Of a DNA stretch of 64,000 nucleotides, positions 54,298-64,000 are shown piece after piece. Within the stretch, counting starts at the first letter, position 1; every line of letters begins with the position of its first letter. The notes beneath the pieces are model-generated. The model did not search any database and was not told the DNA's origin. It saw only the letters and a program-made list of their open reading frames with translations. The stretch lies in assembly GCA_006503535.1 (NCBI GenBank), contig QYRS01000013.1, forward strand, positions 496,001 through 560,000, written 5' to 3'. The translations under genes were made by a program, and so were the position numbers. Source of the stretch: Arthrinium phaeospermum (Eukaryota; Ascomycota; Sordariomycetes; Amphisphaeriales; Apiosporaceae).

Positions 54298-56700
54298 CTA
54301 ATCGTGGCGGTCATCTCGGATGCCCCAGCTGCCAACGAGCCTCATGGCTTTCTCGTCGCCATTGATTAGTCGCTCGTCCTGCAACGCGTCCGACAAGCAT
54401 CGCCAGGGATCGCGACTTCCACCCCATTTCAGGAGGTTCTCCTTCAGTCGTTCACCGTTGGCTCTGTCCAGGGCACCGCCATTCTGCCCGGCCGAGAAGA
54501 CCACCCTCCAGACGCGCTCCGAGAGGACTTGGTCGAAGAGGTAGCTGTAGTAAGTGCTGCCGTAGCCAAACAAGTGCCCAAAGAACCCTTGCCACCGGGT
54601 CCCCTCTGCATCAGGAGGCAGCTTGCCGTAGGTGCGTTGCAAGCCATGATAGATCTCAGTGGAGTCGAAGCTGGCTCGGCCAGACCGTAATGCATGGTAT
54701 TGTTGATCCAGCATGGCCATGATGATTTGATTTTCTCTGTCCGATGCCTCGAAGCGTTTCAGAACCTGCAGTCGCTCCGACACCAGTTCGTACGGCAAGG
54801 GCTCATCGGTTTCGTAGTGCCGAGCGAACATTCGCAGGACCGTTGGGTCGGCGCAGAAGTGCTCCATCAACGTCGATGGCAACTCGGCGAAATCGGTGGC
54901 ACATCGGGTTCCCGCCACATTCTGGAGCGACGTGCGTGCGAGGACGGAGTGGATGGCGTGTCCCATCTCGTGGAAGAGCGTCTCCATTTGGTAGTAGTGG
55001 AGGAGGGCCGGCTCATTCTTCGACGACTGCTCATGGTGAAAGTCGCATATTAATGCGATGGTCGGCAATTGCTTGACAGAACCCGCCTGTTTGGACACAT
55101 GCATTCCGTCGTTCGCCTCTGCAATGGCCGCATCCGTTGATGCCTCCTCCCGCCTGTTGGAAATGGCCTGTGCTGCTTCGTGGATCTCTTGTTCCGAGAT
55201 CTCCCGGGAGCAGCGAACGGTGAAATGGGCAGGGTTGGGCGACTTGTCCGCGCGATAGAACAGATCACAGTATAGTACAGCGACATGGCCATCCGTATCC
55301 GAGACGACGTCTAGGCGTCTCACATCAGGGTGCCAGGTCTCTCCAGGCAACGTATCTCTGGGCACGAGCCTGATGCCATACAGGCGCGTAAACAGCCTCG
55401 AGAGGCCCTGCATGACTGTCCCAAGCGAGAAGTATGACGAAAGAATATCATTTCCGCGCCTCCGTGATCTCATGTCCCTTCTTATACTCTCCATGTAGTA
55501 GTCCTTGTCCCAGGGCTGTAGGTCGATGGCACTGGAGGCGTGGGCATTCTGCCGCTTGGCCTGCATGAGATCTGATATCTCCTGTTCGACCCTCGGGCCG
55601 TTGTGCTTCGCCAAGGCCAGCAAAAACTGATGGACAGACTCGGGGCTCTTGGCCATCATCCTATCCCGCAAAGCCAACTGCCCGTAGCTCTCAAAGCCCG
55701 ATAGGTTGGCCAGCTCAGCTCTCAGCCTCAGCATGGCCTCGAGTATTTGGACCGATCGGCCTGAGGCGGTCCTGGTTGCAAAATAGATGGCTTTGCGGGT
55801 GTCTTCATCGTGGACACTGCGCAAAGCTACTGTCGCGGCGGGAGACAACGATGGTAGGTGCGTGGTGCCTCGGCGGGTGTAATCCTGAGCTATACGCGGA
55901 TCCATGCCATGGAATTTGCTACTCGGAAGTACTATTCGGTCTTGCTCGGGGGTCATGTCTTCGACGAAGGCCGAGCCCAGCTCACTGATTTGCTGTGATA
56001 TCTCGACGAATCTATTGCGCGATCCTTCGGGCAGATGGATGGCTGATTTCATAAAGTCCTGCTGCAGAAGCTCGCCAACAGTTTTCTCCTCTTCGGTCCA
56101 GCTAGATACCACCTCCGGGTTGCCCAAAGCCGTGCCCAACTGCTCGCTCAAGCCGGTGGTGGTATTCAGCTGGTTCATATATTGGTAGACCAGCGCCCAG
56201 GCCTGCGAGGCAGCGTCCTGGATTCGTCCATCTGGATGTGTCACCCGCACGAAATCAGAGACATCCAACACTCTGCACAGCAGGTCGCTGAGCCGGTCCA
56301 TGTCCCGAACCACTGATTTATACTCCTCGACCGTCGACGCCGCCAGAACCTTGTCGACCAGCTTCTGCGCTCGCTCTAATGTGTTGTTCGCAAATACGAT
56401 GAACCCCTTGGGCGACGTAAGGTATTTGTTTCTGAAGAGGCCGACATTTTTGCCGGTTAACGCTCGGCTAGACGGCGGCTCGAACTCTTTGAAGGTCTGG
56501 GGCGAGTCGAAGAGCTGTCGCAATACGGAGTCGTCATATTTGGCACCCGGCTGCGCATGAAAAGCAGGCGTGTTTGCGGGATCGAGTCGCGCTGCACCAG
56601 CAGCTGCCCCAGCTAGACAGCGGCGTTGTTGGGGTCGGGGTGCTTGTTGGACTATGCATCTTGAACAGGCCCGCAGACCGGAACGGGAAGCTTTTAACAT
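54298..56700 (-). CDS. OCT1: Mitochondrial intermediate peptidase (M3 metallopeptidase)
   Basis: Intronless, 800 aa, the usual length for fungal Oct1. The first ~35 residues are Arg-rich and lack acids (a mitochondrial presequence). Family segments include NKYLTSPKGFIVFANNTLER in the N-terminal domain and the M3 catalytic signature F-H-E-M-G-H-A-I-H-S near residue 577, with the HEXXH zinc ligands. The downstream glutamate ligand region (FAELPSTLMEHF) and the GYGSTYYSYLFD segment near the C-terminus follow. It trims an octapeptide from a subset of matrix precursors after MPP cleavage. It is head-to-head with MIC26 (399 bp between starts). The ATG at 56700 gives a proper presequence. Confidence 0.95.
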   Translation of the reverse strand: MLKASRSGLRACSRCIVQQAPRPQQRRCLAGAAAGAARLDPANTPAFHAQPGAKYDDSVLRQLFDSPQTFKEFEPPSSRALTGKNVGLFRNKYLTSPKGFIVFANNTLERAQKLVDKVLAASTVEEYKSVVRDMDRLSDLLCRVLDVSDFVRVTHPDGRIQDAASQAWALVYQYMNQLNTTTGLSEQLGTALGNPEVVSSWTEEEKTVGELLQQDFMKSAIHLPEGSRNRFVEISQQISELGSAFVEDMTPEQDRIVLPSSKFHGMDPRIAQDYTRRGTTHLPSLSPAATVALRSVHDEDTRKAIYFATRTASGRSVQILEAMLRLRAELANLSGFESYGQLALRDRMMAKSPESVHQFLLALAKHNGPRVEQEISDLMQAKRQNAHASSAIDLQPWDKDYYMESIRRDMRSRRRGNDILSSYFSLGTVMQGLSRLFTRLYGIRLVPRDTLPGETWHPDVRRLDVVSDTDGHVAVLYCDLFYRADKSPNPAHFTVRCSREISEQEIHEAAQAISNRREEASTDAAIAEANDGMHVSKQAGSVKQLPTIALICDFHHEQSSKNEPALLHYYQMETLFHEMGHAIHSVLARTSLQNVAGTRCATDFAELPSTLMEHFCADPTVLRMFARHYETDEPLPYELVSERLQVLKRFEASDRENQIIMAMLDQQYHALRSGRASFDSTEIYHGLQRTYGKLPPDAEGTRWQGFFGHLFGYGSTYYSYLFDQVLSERVWRVVFSAGQNGGALDRANGERLKENLLKWGGSRDPWRCLSDALQDERLINGDEKAMRLVGSWGIRDDRHD

Positions 56701-57099
56701 AGTGCTACGAATAAGAACGCAACATTGGGTACCTGCTTATAAGCCACCGAGAAGGTGGCACTCTAGGCAGAAAGGGGGAACTGTACAGAGAGAAGCGACT
56801 CGGATTAGAAACTAGGTAGGTAGGCAGGCAGTATATACAGGACGTGTCGTCGCGGTTTTGTATGTTGAATGGCAAACGAGGTATGTATATCGAATGACGA
56901 TTTATCGGAGCCGTCTCTCTAATCGTCAATTTGGTGTGCAAGCAAGCAAGCTCCAGAAAAAAAAGTTACCGAATCGGCTGTCTGGCCGGGATTAGCCGCC
57001 AAAAAAGACATCACTGGTGCCAAAGCTTGGAACTGACGTTTGACGACCATTTGAAGTTGACAAAAACCCACCTACTTTCACTACCAATTGAAGGGCATC
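56701..57099. promoter_or_regulatory. Divergent promoter region of OCT1 and MIC26
   Basis: 399 bp between two divergent mitochondrial-protein genes. A TAGG/CAGG tetranucleotide run occurs near 56813-56832. No TATA box stands out. Confidence 0.5.
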
Positions 57100-58010
57100 A
57101 TGGCTTCCAGAGTGCTGCTGCGACGGGTAAGATGCCAATTGGAATGCCTGTACTTCTGATCGATCTGCTAACACCCACGATCCAGCGCGCTGCCGCTCCT
57201 TTAATGGCCACGGCTCTTGTTGGAGCTTCGCTAATTCCCTCGGTCGCACTGGCAGAAGCACCAGAGGAGGTACGACTCCCCCCCATTTCCCCCCTCGCCA
57301 GCAAGCAAGCCTTAAGCCCGGATTGGTGTACTCACAAGCGTTGTTACTCGTAGAACCGATCGAGAAAGCCCATCTACGATGACTACGAGGCCGCCACGCC
57401 GCTTCCCACTGTCTCTACACCCAAGCCATCGCCAATCTCCGATACGATCCCGCAGCACACATCCGAGCCCGAGGTCATCACGCGGCCCCATGGCCCGACG
57501 CCCACAGACCGGCTCGCCGAGCAAATAGGCAAGGCGCGGCTGTTTCTGTACCAGCAGGCGACGACGGCCGAGGACGCCGTCAACGCCGCCATGGACCGGG
57601 CCTTCCACCTGGAGAAGTCCTTCACCTCGACGATCGCCTCGCTGGCGCCCCCGCGCGAGAGCGGCGAGAAGCTGATGCCCGGTCTCGTCTACGTCCTCGT
57701 GGCCGGCATGGCCGGCAGCATCGTGACGCGCAACCGCAACGTCGCCTTCCGCGCCGCCCTGCCGCTGGCCCTCGGCGTCGGCGCCGGCTGGCTCGTCATC
57801 CCCGTCACCATGACCAACGTGAGCGGCCTGCTCTGGACCTACGAGCAGCGCTTCCCCGTCGTCGCCCAGGCCCACCTCCAGGCCCGCGAGAGCATCAAGC
57901 GCACCTGGCACTCCGCCAAGATCCACTCGGATCTGTCCAAGCGCTATGTCGACGACAAGGTGATGACCGCCCGCGACACCGTCGAGGACTGGGTCAAGAA
58001 GGGCAAATAA
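57100..58010 (+). CDS. MIC26: MICOS complex subunit Mic26/Mic27 (apolipoprotein O family)
   Basis: Three exons (57100-57126, 57186-57269, 57354-58010), all phase 0, encode about 255 aa. The first exons give a short Arg-containing N-terminus (MASRVLLRR) and a hydrophobic Ala-rich segment, a mitochondrial targeting or first membrane region. The conserved ApoO part has GPTPTDRLAEQIGKARLFLY, then two membrane helices around G-L-V-Y-V-L-V-A-G-M-A-G-S-I-V and A-L-P-L-A-L-G-V-G-A-G-W-L-V-I-P separated by TRNRN. The Gly-rich helices and the T-x-x-N-V-S-G-L-L-W-x-Y-E-x-x-F-P tail are typical of Mic26/Mic27. The protein shapes crista junctions in the inner membrane and binds cardiolipin. Which of the two paralogues is meant cannot be told from sequence alone. 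Confidence 0.85.
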
Positions 58011-58602
58011 GCCAAGCCGGAACCAAGCCAAAAATGGGGAAAATCGAATGGGCATGAGTTGAGAGCACGCATATGCGTTGCTGGCAAAGATGGACCACAA
58101 GCTCTGCATTCCTTCGAAGGCAGGCGAGGTGGAAAGACTACATGCTATCCTACAAAAAGCCGCTTGTGAAGCCTGTATTATAATGAATAGACACAGCATT
58201 TTCTATGTTCAAGAAGTCATAAGGTATTCTGAGGATTACACGGCTTGTATAAAAGTGTGCCTTTATTTAAACAATTTTCTTGCCAGCCTCGATTTCCCCA
58301 ATATGGGCGCTGATTTGCGAGCCAAACAGGCAACGTTGGACAGATAGCTTCGGGGTGAGATCGGTTTTGTGGATATATCGATATTACTAGTTCCCACTCA
58401 TCATCGTAAGTTTGCAAGGAGCATCATCATCGGGATGAATTTATGTCTTCAAGCTACCAAGGCTATTGTTTGTACACCAGACCCCAACCTTTCTATGCCT
58501 CTATATTTTGGATTTAACCCCAAACCGAACTATACAGCAGTGCAAGGGCTCCTCTTGCACTCACGCCTCTCCATTTGAGCATGATGCGCTTTATTTCGTT
58601 AT
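58011..58602. other. Convergent intergenic region, MIC26 and TPC1 3' ends
   Basis: 592 bp between convergent stops. ORFs of up to 89 codons occur, none recognisable. A/T-rich sequence near 58160-58275 may hold polyadenylation signals. Confidence 0.45.
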
Positions 58603-59764
58603 TCATCCCATTTTTTCTTCTTGCTGATGTCCATTGTCGATCATGAGACGTAGAACTCGCTCGTACGTCCACATAGTGACCGCACTTGCCGGTGCTGCCT
58701 TGATAAGGCCGACCGTCAAGCCTCGGTACAACCCTCTGAAGCCCTCTCTGGCGACGATGGACCGCAAAGCCTCGACCATGCCGGACTCGTACTGTGGGAT
58801 GTTCTTGTGTACGTAACGGACACGCGTTGGCCCCTGCACTTGAATCCGCTTCCGCACGAGGTCGAGGGGAAAGACACCCGTCTTGGCCACCACGCTGGCA
58901 ACTACGCCGGCCGTAGCGTCGCCGCTGCTGAAGGGGAGGTCGAGATTTCCCAGGGGTCGTCGGAGCCCCTCGTACATGGCGAAGAAGAGGCCCATGTACG
59001 GCACGATCTGGGCGATGCCCGGCCCGATGCCGCGGAAGAACCCCTTGATGCCCTCATCCCGCTGGATGTCCCGGATCGCGCGCCAAAGGCCCGTGTAGAC
59101 GCGCTCCGTGCCCTGGGCCGCGAACCGCGTGCGCAGCAGGTCCAGCGGGTACGTAGTCGCGGTGGCGGCGGCGCCGGCCGCGGCCCCGGACACGAAGCTC
59201 TCGACGCCCTTGGGCAGGGTGTCCTCCCCGAAGGCGCGGTGCATCAGCATGGTGATGGAGCGGTACGAGGTGAACTGCACGGCGGCGTACGAGACGTACA
59301 TGAGCTCGGCCGGGACGTTGCCCTTCCAGAGGCCCGGGACGCCCTCATGGCGCAGGATGTGGCGCAGGGTCGCGAGCGTGCCCTTGTAGATGGGCGAGCC
59401 GCTGGGCAGGCCCGAGTGCGAGAGCGGGTCGGAGAGCGAGTGCGACTGGAGCTGCAGCCGAATCTTGACCACGTCCAGCGGCGCGATGACGAAGCGCGAG
59501 ATCAGGCCTGCCGTGGCGCCGGCGGTCACGACTTGCCATCGGGTGCCCTGTTGGGGTTATTTATAGATAAGCTTAGGTTGAGGAGATATCTAAAGGGCGA
59601 GAGGGAAGTATAAAGAGAATTCAGAGAGAGAGAGAGAGAGAGAGAGACTAGTAGTTGGTGTCCCGTGTATCTATTTGCGATCTCTACGTTTGGATTCGCT
59701 TGCAACTCTCTCCCCTAGCTTGCTGACTCACCTCATCTTGAAGACGTTGGCCGCTCTTCGACAT
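58603..59764 (-). CDS. TPC1: Mitochondrial thiamine pyrophosphate carrier
   Basis: Two exons (59764-59732 and 59547-58603, 184-nt intron) encode about 325 aa. Exon 1 supplies [11 protein letters not shown]; exon 2 continues [18 protein letters not shown]. Together they match the fungal Tpc1 N-terminus. Three mitochondrial-carrier repeats follow, each with P-x-D/E-x-x-(K/R): [24 protein letters not shown] and [12 protein letters not shown], and six membrane helices. The insert LSDPLSHSG after the first signature is typical of Tpc1. It imports thiamine pyrophosphate into the matrix for dehydrogenase complexes. The intron contains a (GA)n microsatellite. The longest plus-strand ORF here is an antisense shadow. 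Confidence 0.92.
59623..59647. repeat. (AG)n microsatellite in the TPC1 intron
   Basis: About 12 uninterrupted AG units (CT on the transcribed strand), just upstream of the exon 2 acceptor region, where it gives a pyrimidine-rich tract in the pre-mRNA. Confidence 0.9.
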
Positions 59765-61399
59765 ACACCCACACGACTGTCCTTTCAACCCGGACGAGGG
59801 CGGTCGGTGGCTGGTCGATGCTGTTTGTTGATCACGTTGGCAAGTGCAGCAAAGCGTAAAGAAAGTTGATGTCGCAATATCTATCAACCGACTCGAACGC
59901 CGTCACGAGGTGGCTTTTTGGGCACAGATGGCCGAGATTGTTCTGGCTGCTGAAGTCGAATGAGATGGAAAACTCTCGACCGTGATCTAATTTAAGCGTG
60001 GCTGCTGATCACTGCAGTGAAGGGAATAAGGGCTTCTGATCTCGGACCTGACGCGCAGGCTTTGAGCAAAGCTTACTACCTACTCGTCGTACATGCCGGA
60101 TAAGCTAACAAGCAGCAATTTCTACTTGGCCACGGCGATATATTGAGTGCAGCACCTAGTAGTATGTGCCGCACTAGCAGCACATAGATCGGTTGCTCTC
60201 TGCTCAATTCGGCACCGTTTGAACAAGTTCAGCGTAGTGCAGTGCAGTGCAGCATGCCCATCGTCAAGAAACTGCCCCCCCAATCCATCCCTGCTCAATT
60301 GAAAATTGCTACAGTACCTACAGTACGTGGTACGCTGTTTCGCCGGTAGACTGCCATCGATTGATGGATGTTAGCTGGGGTAGTGACGTACCGTACTCAG
60401 GGATGGATCCCCGGGGATCTATCCCCACGTAGTTACGCACTGGATCTTCCAATCTCGAAGCTACCTAACTTTGTGCTATTTTGTCTTGTCCCCTCTCCAA
60501 TTGAATTCGGGTCCAGCAGCAGCTGCAGCACGTCAAAGGGAAGTGAAACGGTAACGGTAGGGGGGATATTATACCACTATGTACATAACTGACAGTACCT
60601 GACATCCATACCTTAGGTAGGTGCCATATAGTTCAGCCGCACGTGGAAGAATATCATCTCAGACCACCTGCAATTACCAGACTGTCTTGCAAAGCTCTGC
60701 TCTCTGTCTGTTAGGTAGGTAGGTACACATGCGAATGCGAACGACTTAGCACATGCAGTCATGTCGTTATATTTTAGTAAAGTGACATAAGACTGATCTC
60801 GGCCCTCCTTCCCCTGGATCTCTCTCTCTCTCTCCCCTCTGGAACATCGTCTTTCCTCGTCTCCGACCCCGATAGCCCCACCTCGACCTGCATGCTTCAC
60901 TCACTGTACCTACTCCGCGTCTCTTAGCCACGCCCGTCAGCACTTCCACTCGCCCGAAGACAGGCCTCTTATTGGCTAGAGGGGCACATCGGCGCTGCGG
61001 CACTGCCCACTTGCGCCCATACGCTGTCTGAATCGCTCCTAGTTTCCAGAACCCTGGGTATCTCTTCTGGACAGACGGGTCGCATTACTACTTTTGCTCG
61101 GCTCTATCCCCCTTCTTATATTCCAATCATTCTCGTCAAACATCATTTTTCTCCTGTTCTCGAGGAATCCCCAAGCTGGCCGCAGGAAAAAGCAACGTCA
61201 CCATACGTCGCCCGAGAATCAGTAGTCAGGTGGCCCTCCATATTCGACTAAGGGTAGTTGCATGTGACATCAGGTCGACGCCTGGTTACAAGTCGAGTCC
61301 GCAGAGACCATACTCGTTATAATCAAAGGAGGCAACTGTCTGCCCCATTCTGGTCTACGACAGTCCTCTACTCCTCTTCCATCTTCAGTTTAGGCCAAT
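59765..61399. other. Divergent intergenic region between TPC1 and the acidic-protein gene
   Basis: About 1.6 kb. It has a GTGCA pentanucleotide run near 60236-60253, TAGG/GGTA units near 60715-60727, and a CT-rich tract near 60820-60838. Small ORFs lack recognisable content. The right end is pyrimidine-rich, probably promoter and 5' UTR for the gene at 61400. Confidence 0.45.
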
Positions 61400-62557
61400 A
61401 TGACAGCACCAACCATTAAGAGCCCAGACCTGCGCGAGGTAGTTGGTCCTGTCTTGCTCTCTCTTCCCCCGGCTGCCATCGCAACGCAGGTGTCGGAGAG
61501 CGTATTGCCCCTCTTAACACCCATCCTCAGACAGCGAGTCCAACTTCTGTCTCCGTCGAGTACTGAACCATGGATTCGTCTGCTCTGCTACGACCCCGCA
61601 AAGGCGGCTAAGCTGGCAGAGATTGCCAAGAGCGACCGGCTCGAGGCGCATCCTGTCAGCGGCGAGGTCGAGATTGACTGGGATTACGACGCCGAGACGC
61701 AGTATCGAAGGCTGGACGAAGAAACCCTCCAGGCGCTTGTTGCCCTTAAAGATATGGAGTTGGCGTTTCGTCTCGTTTATTGCAGCGGCGACCCGACTAG
61801 CCAAGGCTGGAAAGTTGGTGAAGTTGGCGTCACCGATACCCCTTCGCCCTTCTCCTCCTTCAACGGAGTCTCGAGTGTCGCAGAGGCAGATCGGCAGTTC
61901 AAGGAGTCGCACACAAAGAAGGACGTACCCGCACCCCAGACTCCACGCGCTGCACTTCAAGTCGCAGTCCACGACAATGACGATGACGACGACGATGATT
62001 ACTGGGCCAGATACGATGCGACGCCTGCTCGTACACCAGCTGCCAAAGGGTCTCCCGCTCCCATGCCAATGCAAGCTGCGCAAAGCACGGTCCCGACGAC
62101 CGACGAAGACGATTACTATGCTCAATACGATTCGGTGCAGCCGGCAATGGACGGCCATGACCCCGACGAAGAAGCGAACCTCCAAGAGTTGACACCGCCA
62201 CCCAGCGCCTTACCTAAACCAATCCCTCAGCGACATAATGGATACAGCGACGAGGAGGTAGAGCTGAACGAGACCAATGGCGCCTGGACTCTTGCCGAAC
62301 CCCCCAAATCACCATCGCTCACTTCAAGGGCCGTAGAGGATCCCAACCTCGTGCACCCACGACCCGAGTCTAGCGCGAGCTCCAACGGGTCGGTCGAGAA
62401 GCTCGAGGCGGCGGCAGAGAACTTTGGCGTCCAGCAGCATATCTCTCGCAGTGTGAAGAGCCTGTACATGCTGGGCCGGGCTTCGGGGATGGATCGCGAG
62501 GAATTCGAGCGGATTGTCAAAAGGGAACTGGAATTGCTTAAGGTAATGGAGGACTGA
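61400..62557 (+). CDS. Conserved-type fungal protein of unknown function with acidic/aromatic repeats
   Basis: Intronless, 385 aa. The N-terminal ~130 residues look folded and helical (VVGPVLLSLPPAAIATQV; WIRLLCYDP), followed by disordered, Pro/Ser-rich sequence. Two similar acidic-aromatic motifs stand out: D-D-D-Y-W-A-R-Y-D near 200 and D-E-D-D-Y-Y-A-Q-Y-D near 235. The C-terminus is a helical segment (SVKSLYMLGRASGMDREEFE, then a charged helix to the end). No signal peptide or membrane helix. I do not recognise a named family. Codon use and the long uninterrupted frame support a real gene; the ATG at 61400 is the first. Confidence 0.8.
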   Translation: MTAPTIKSPDLREVVGPVLLSLPPAAIATQVSESVLPLLTPILRQRVQLLSPSSTEPWIRLLCYDPAKAAKLAEIAKSDRLEAHPVSGEVEIDWDYDAETQYRRLDEETLQALVALKDMELAFRLVYCSGDPTSQGWKVGEVGVTDTPSPFSSFNGVSSVAEADRQFKESHTKKDVPAPQTPRAALQVAVHDNDDDDDDDYWARYDATPARTPAAKGSPAPMPMQAAQSTVPTTDEDDYYAQYDSVQPAMDGHDPDEEANLQELTPPPSALPKPIPQRHNGYSDEEVELNETNGAWTLAEPPKSPSLTSRAVEDPNLVHPRPESSASSNGSVEKLEAAAENFGVQQHISRSVKSLYMLGRASGMDREEFERIVKRELELLKVMED

Positions 62558-63632
62558 TGATACCCGGTAAAGGGCTGAGAGCTGGATACTTAGGCACTGG
62601 TTAGTGGGGATATCCGGTAATGGTGGTATGGTTATTCGTTATTGTACGTTTTTTTGCATATCCTGGCGCAAGGGCATCAAATAGGGAAAGGTTACCATGG
62701 CAGTGAGGGAGTCAAGTCATTATCATCAAATATATATCTCTCTCCATTCGAACTTGTGGTGAACTGGTCACTTTGAGATGTGCTGTGGGGACAGATATAT
62801 GCATTGTTTGTATGTAGGTGGTTCTTTTGCTACAAGTAAGCACGCTGTGTTGAATTGCACGCGTACGTTTCTCCTGTAGGTTAGGTAAGGCATTCCCAAC
62901 AAAAGCCAGGCCTTCCCTCCGCTGGTTCTCTCGAAATGCACTAATAGCAAAAAGGCTTATGCCTGGTGCGAATCTGATCTGTTGGACAGGAGAGCCATAG
63001 CTACATGTATGTACAAGGTGGTTAGGTAGTTTATCGGTGCTACGCCGCAAAGCATGCTATCATGTCTGCGTGCCAGGCAACGTAATGTGATATTCAAAGT
63101 TGTGCGGCTATGTACAGTCAACTATTAGGTAGTGTCCAACAGGAAGTACTTATGTAGAGATTTGAATTGAACTTCTCATAACGATCCAAGCGAGCCAGTT
63201 CAAGGTATAGATTACGGTCATTACGCCTGGAATACCAACTACCTACACTGAAGCCACACGTTTGCCATAGAATGGGTTCCCGACGGGAAACACCAGAGCC
63301 TACCGAGTCATAAAAACAATCTTGATTCGACTTGTAGTTTAAGATGCATGACCAGACTTGGTGGTTCGACCTACTAGAATCAATTGACTGCTGTCTTTGT
63401 CCAGTTGTGGTCGACAGCTGGAAGGAGGAGCACTCGCTGCTTGAGCGATCAATTTGATTGATGCGAGGCTCTAATTTAGCTACAAGTACCAAAGTACCCC
63501 CGATTCGGTTTCGCGCAAGGGTCTCCGAATTGAAAAAAAGTGACATCGAGCTTCTTGAACTCAATACCCAGCGCTTGTAGATTGAAGGACGACACACCCA
63601 CCTTCCCCCGCCGCCTCCCCAACACCGACACA
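62558..63632. other. Intergenic region before the mitoribosomal gene
   Basis: About 1.1 kb. Minus-strand ORFs (62712-63050, 63118-63633) show no recognisable content; the second overlaps the start of the next gene and is rejected. A short (TA)(TC) run lies near 62731-62744. Nothing else seen. Confidence 0.45.
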
Positions 63633-64000
63633 ATGTTCAAGCCCAGAGTGCGGATACCTCGAGTGCGCATTGCGCAGCCTCAGCCGTTGCTGCCGCGGCG
63701 GTCACTTCACTATGTGCCTACTCCGCAAATCAGCGCCGCCGTGGGCGTCCCGGGCTTCTTATCCAAGGACGGCTTCCACCTCGCCTACACCGACAACATG
63801 CAGCACTTGGTGGACAAGCTGAATGCCCTCATCGGAGGTAGGCCTTCCTGTGCTGCCATGCTGCCTCAATTAGCCCACTAAACCATCGTGTTCTTTCTTA
63901 TAGGTACCGAGATGGAGGAGAAATCCACGCTGCAGATCCTCCAGCAAACCGCCCGAGAGCCTTCTTTCGCCCCGACCTTCAACTACGCCTCCATGCTGCA
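63633..64000 (+). CDS. Mitochondrial small ribosomal subunit protein, Fe/Mn-SOD-like (mS42/mS43 type), 5' part
   Basis: The gene runs off the right edge. Exon 1 (63633-63837) encodes a Pro/Arg-rich N-terminus, a likely mitochondrial presequence ending near RRSLHYVP. It continues GVPGFLSKDGFHLAYTDNMQ and HLVDKLNALIGG. After a 66-nt intron (63838-63903), exon 2 continues TEMEEKSTLQILQQTARE and N-Y-A-S-M-L to the end. The order L-H-Y-V-P, G-F-L-S, D-x-F-x-x-A-(Y/W), then V-D-K-L-N is that of mitoribosomal subunits derived from iron/manganese superoxide dismutase (yeast Rsm26/Mrp1). In these the SOD metal site is often lost, which cannot be checked here. A genuine Mn-SOD is less likely because the usual HH-K-HH segment is absent. 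Confidence 0.8.

Noticed and set aside
58807..59613. 268-codon plus-strand ORF opposite TPC1
   Set aside because: Antisense shadow of three carrier repeats.

Overview
The window is nuclear DNA of a filamentous ascomycete (Pezizomycotina), most like a Sordariomycete. Genes sit about 2-3 kb apart on both strands. Most are cut by short GT-AG introns (about 56-190 nt; one of 407 nt) with fungal CTRAC/CTNAC-type branch points. Coding sequence is GC-rich, spacers carry long poly-A/poly-T tracts and CCTA/TAGG tetranucleotide runs, and the gene set is fungal (Isc1, Tpc1, Oct1, Mic26, Qcr9, a WSC protein). Exon structures were derived by hand from splice consensus and reading-frame continuity. Product names come from recognised motifs and remembered family features; no search was run.

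Layout. 0-5.5 kb: a cysteine-rich GPI-type surface protein, an Izh3-like PAQR membrane protein (-), a Thoc5 homologue (+) and a doubtful small ORF. 5.5-12.1 kb: a 6.6-kb gene-poor stretch holding a complete 717-bp miniature inverted-repeat element with 38-bp perfect terminal inverted repeats and a TAA target duplication. 12.1-20.2 kb: a membrane GT2 glycosyltransferase, a DJ-1/PfpI protein behind a clear TATA box, and a nucleolar FKBP prolyl isomerase. 21.2-24.1 kb: an NDR/AGC kinase gene with intact catalytic motifs but two in-frame TAG codons. 24.6-29.1 kb: Isc1 (-) and an Swd3/WDR5-type WD40 protein with an RS domain. 29.8-36.4 kb: the N-recognin E3 ligase Ubr1 (-). 37.4-39.0 kb: Qcr9 (-; five tiny exons, the first only ATG) divergent from PYM (+). 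40-45.6 kb: an unrecognised six-exon protein, an EthD-like protein and a nucleoside hydrolase (-). 46.2-52.3 kb: the spliceosomal RED protein (-) divergent from the translesion polymerase Rev1 (+). 52.7-59.8 kb: a WSC-domain surface protein (-), then three mitochondrial genes: Oct1 (-) head-to-head with Mic26 (+), then Tpc1 (-). 61.4-64 kb: a conserved acidic protein and the 5' part of a mitoribosomal SOD-like subunit.

These are independent housekeeping genes, not one pathway. Recurrent themes are mitochondrial biogenesis (Qcr9, Oct1, Mic26, Tpc1, mitoribosomal subunit) and nuclear RNA/chromatin work (Thoc5, PYM, RED, Swd3, FKBP). There are no signs of a secondary-metabolite cluster, CRISPR array, rRNA or tRNA. 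The most distinctive items are the miniature element with its repeated 11-mer and central hairpin, the kinase with two amber codons, the ATG-only exon of QCR9, and the Thoc5 intron whose retention would add a membrane-anchor-like segment.
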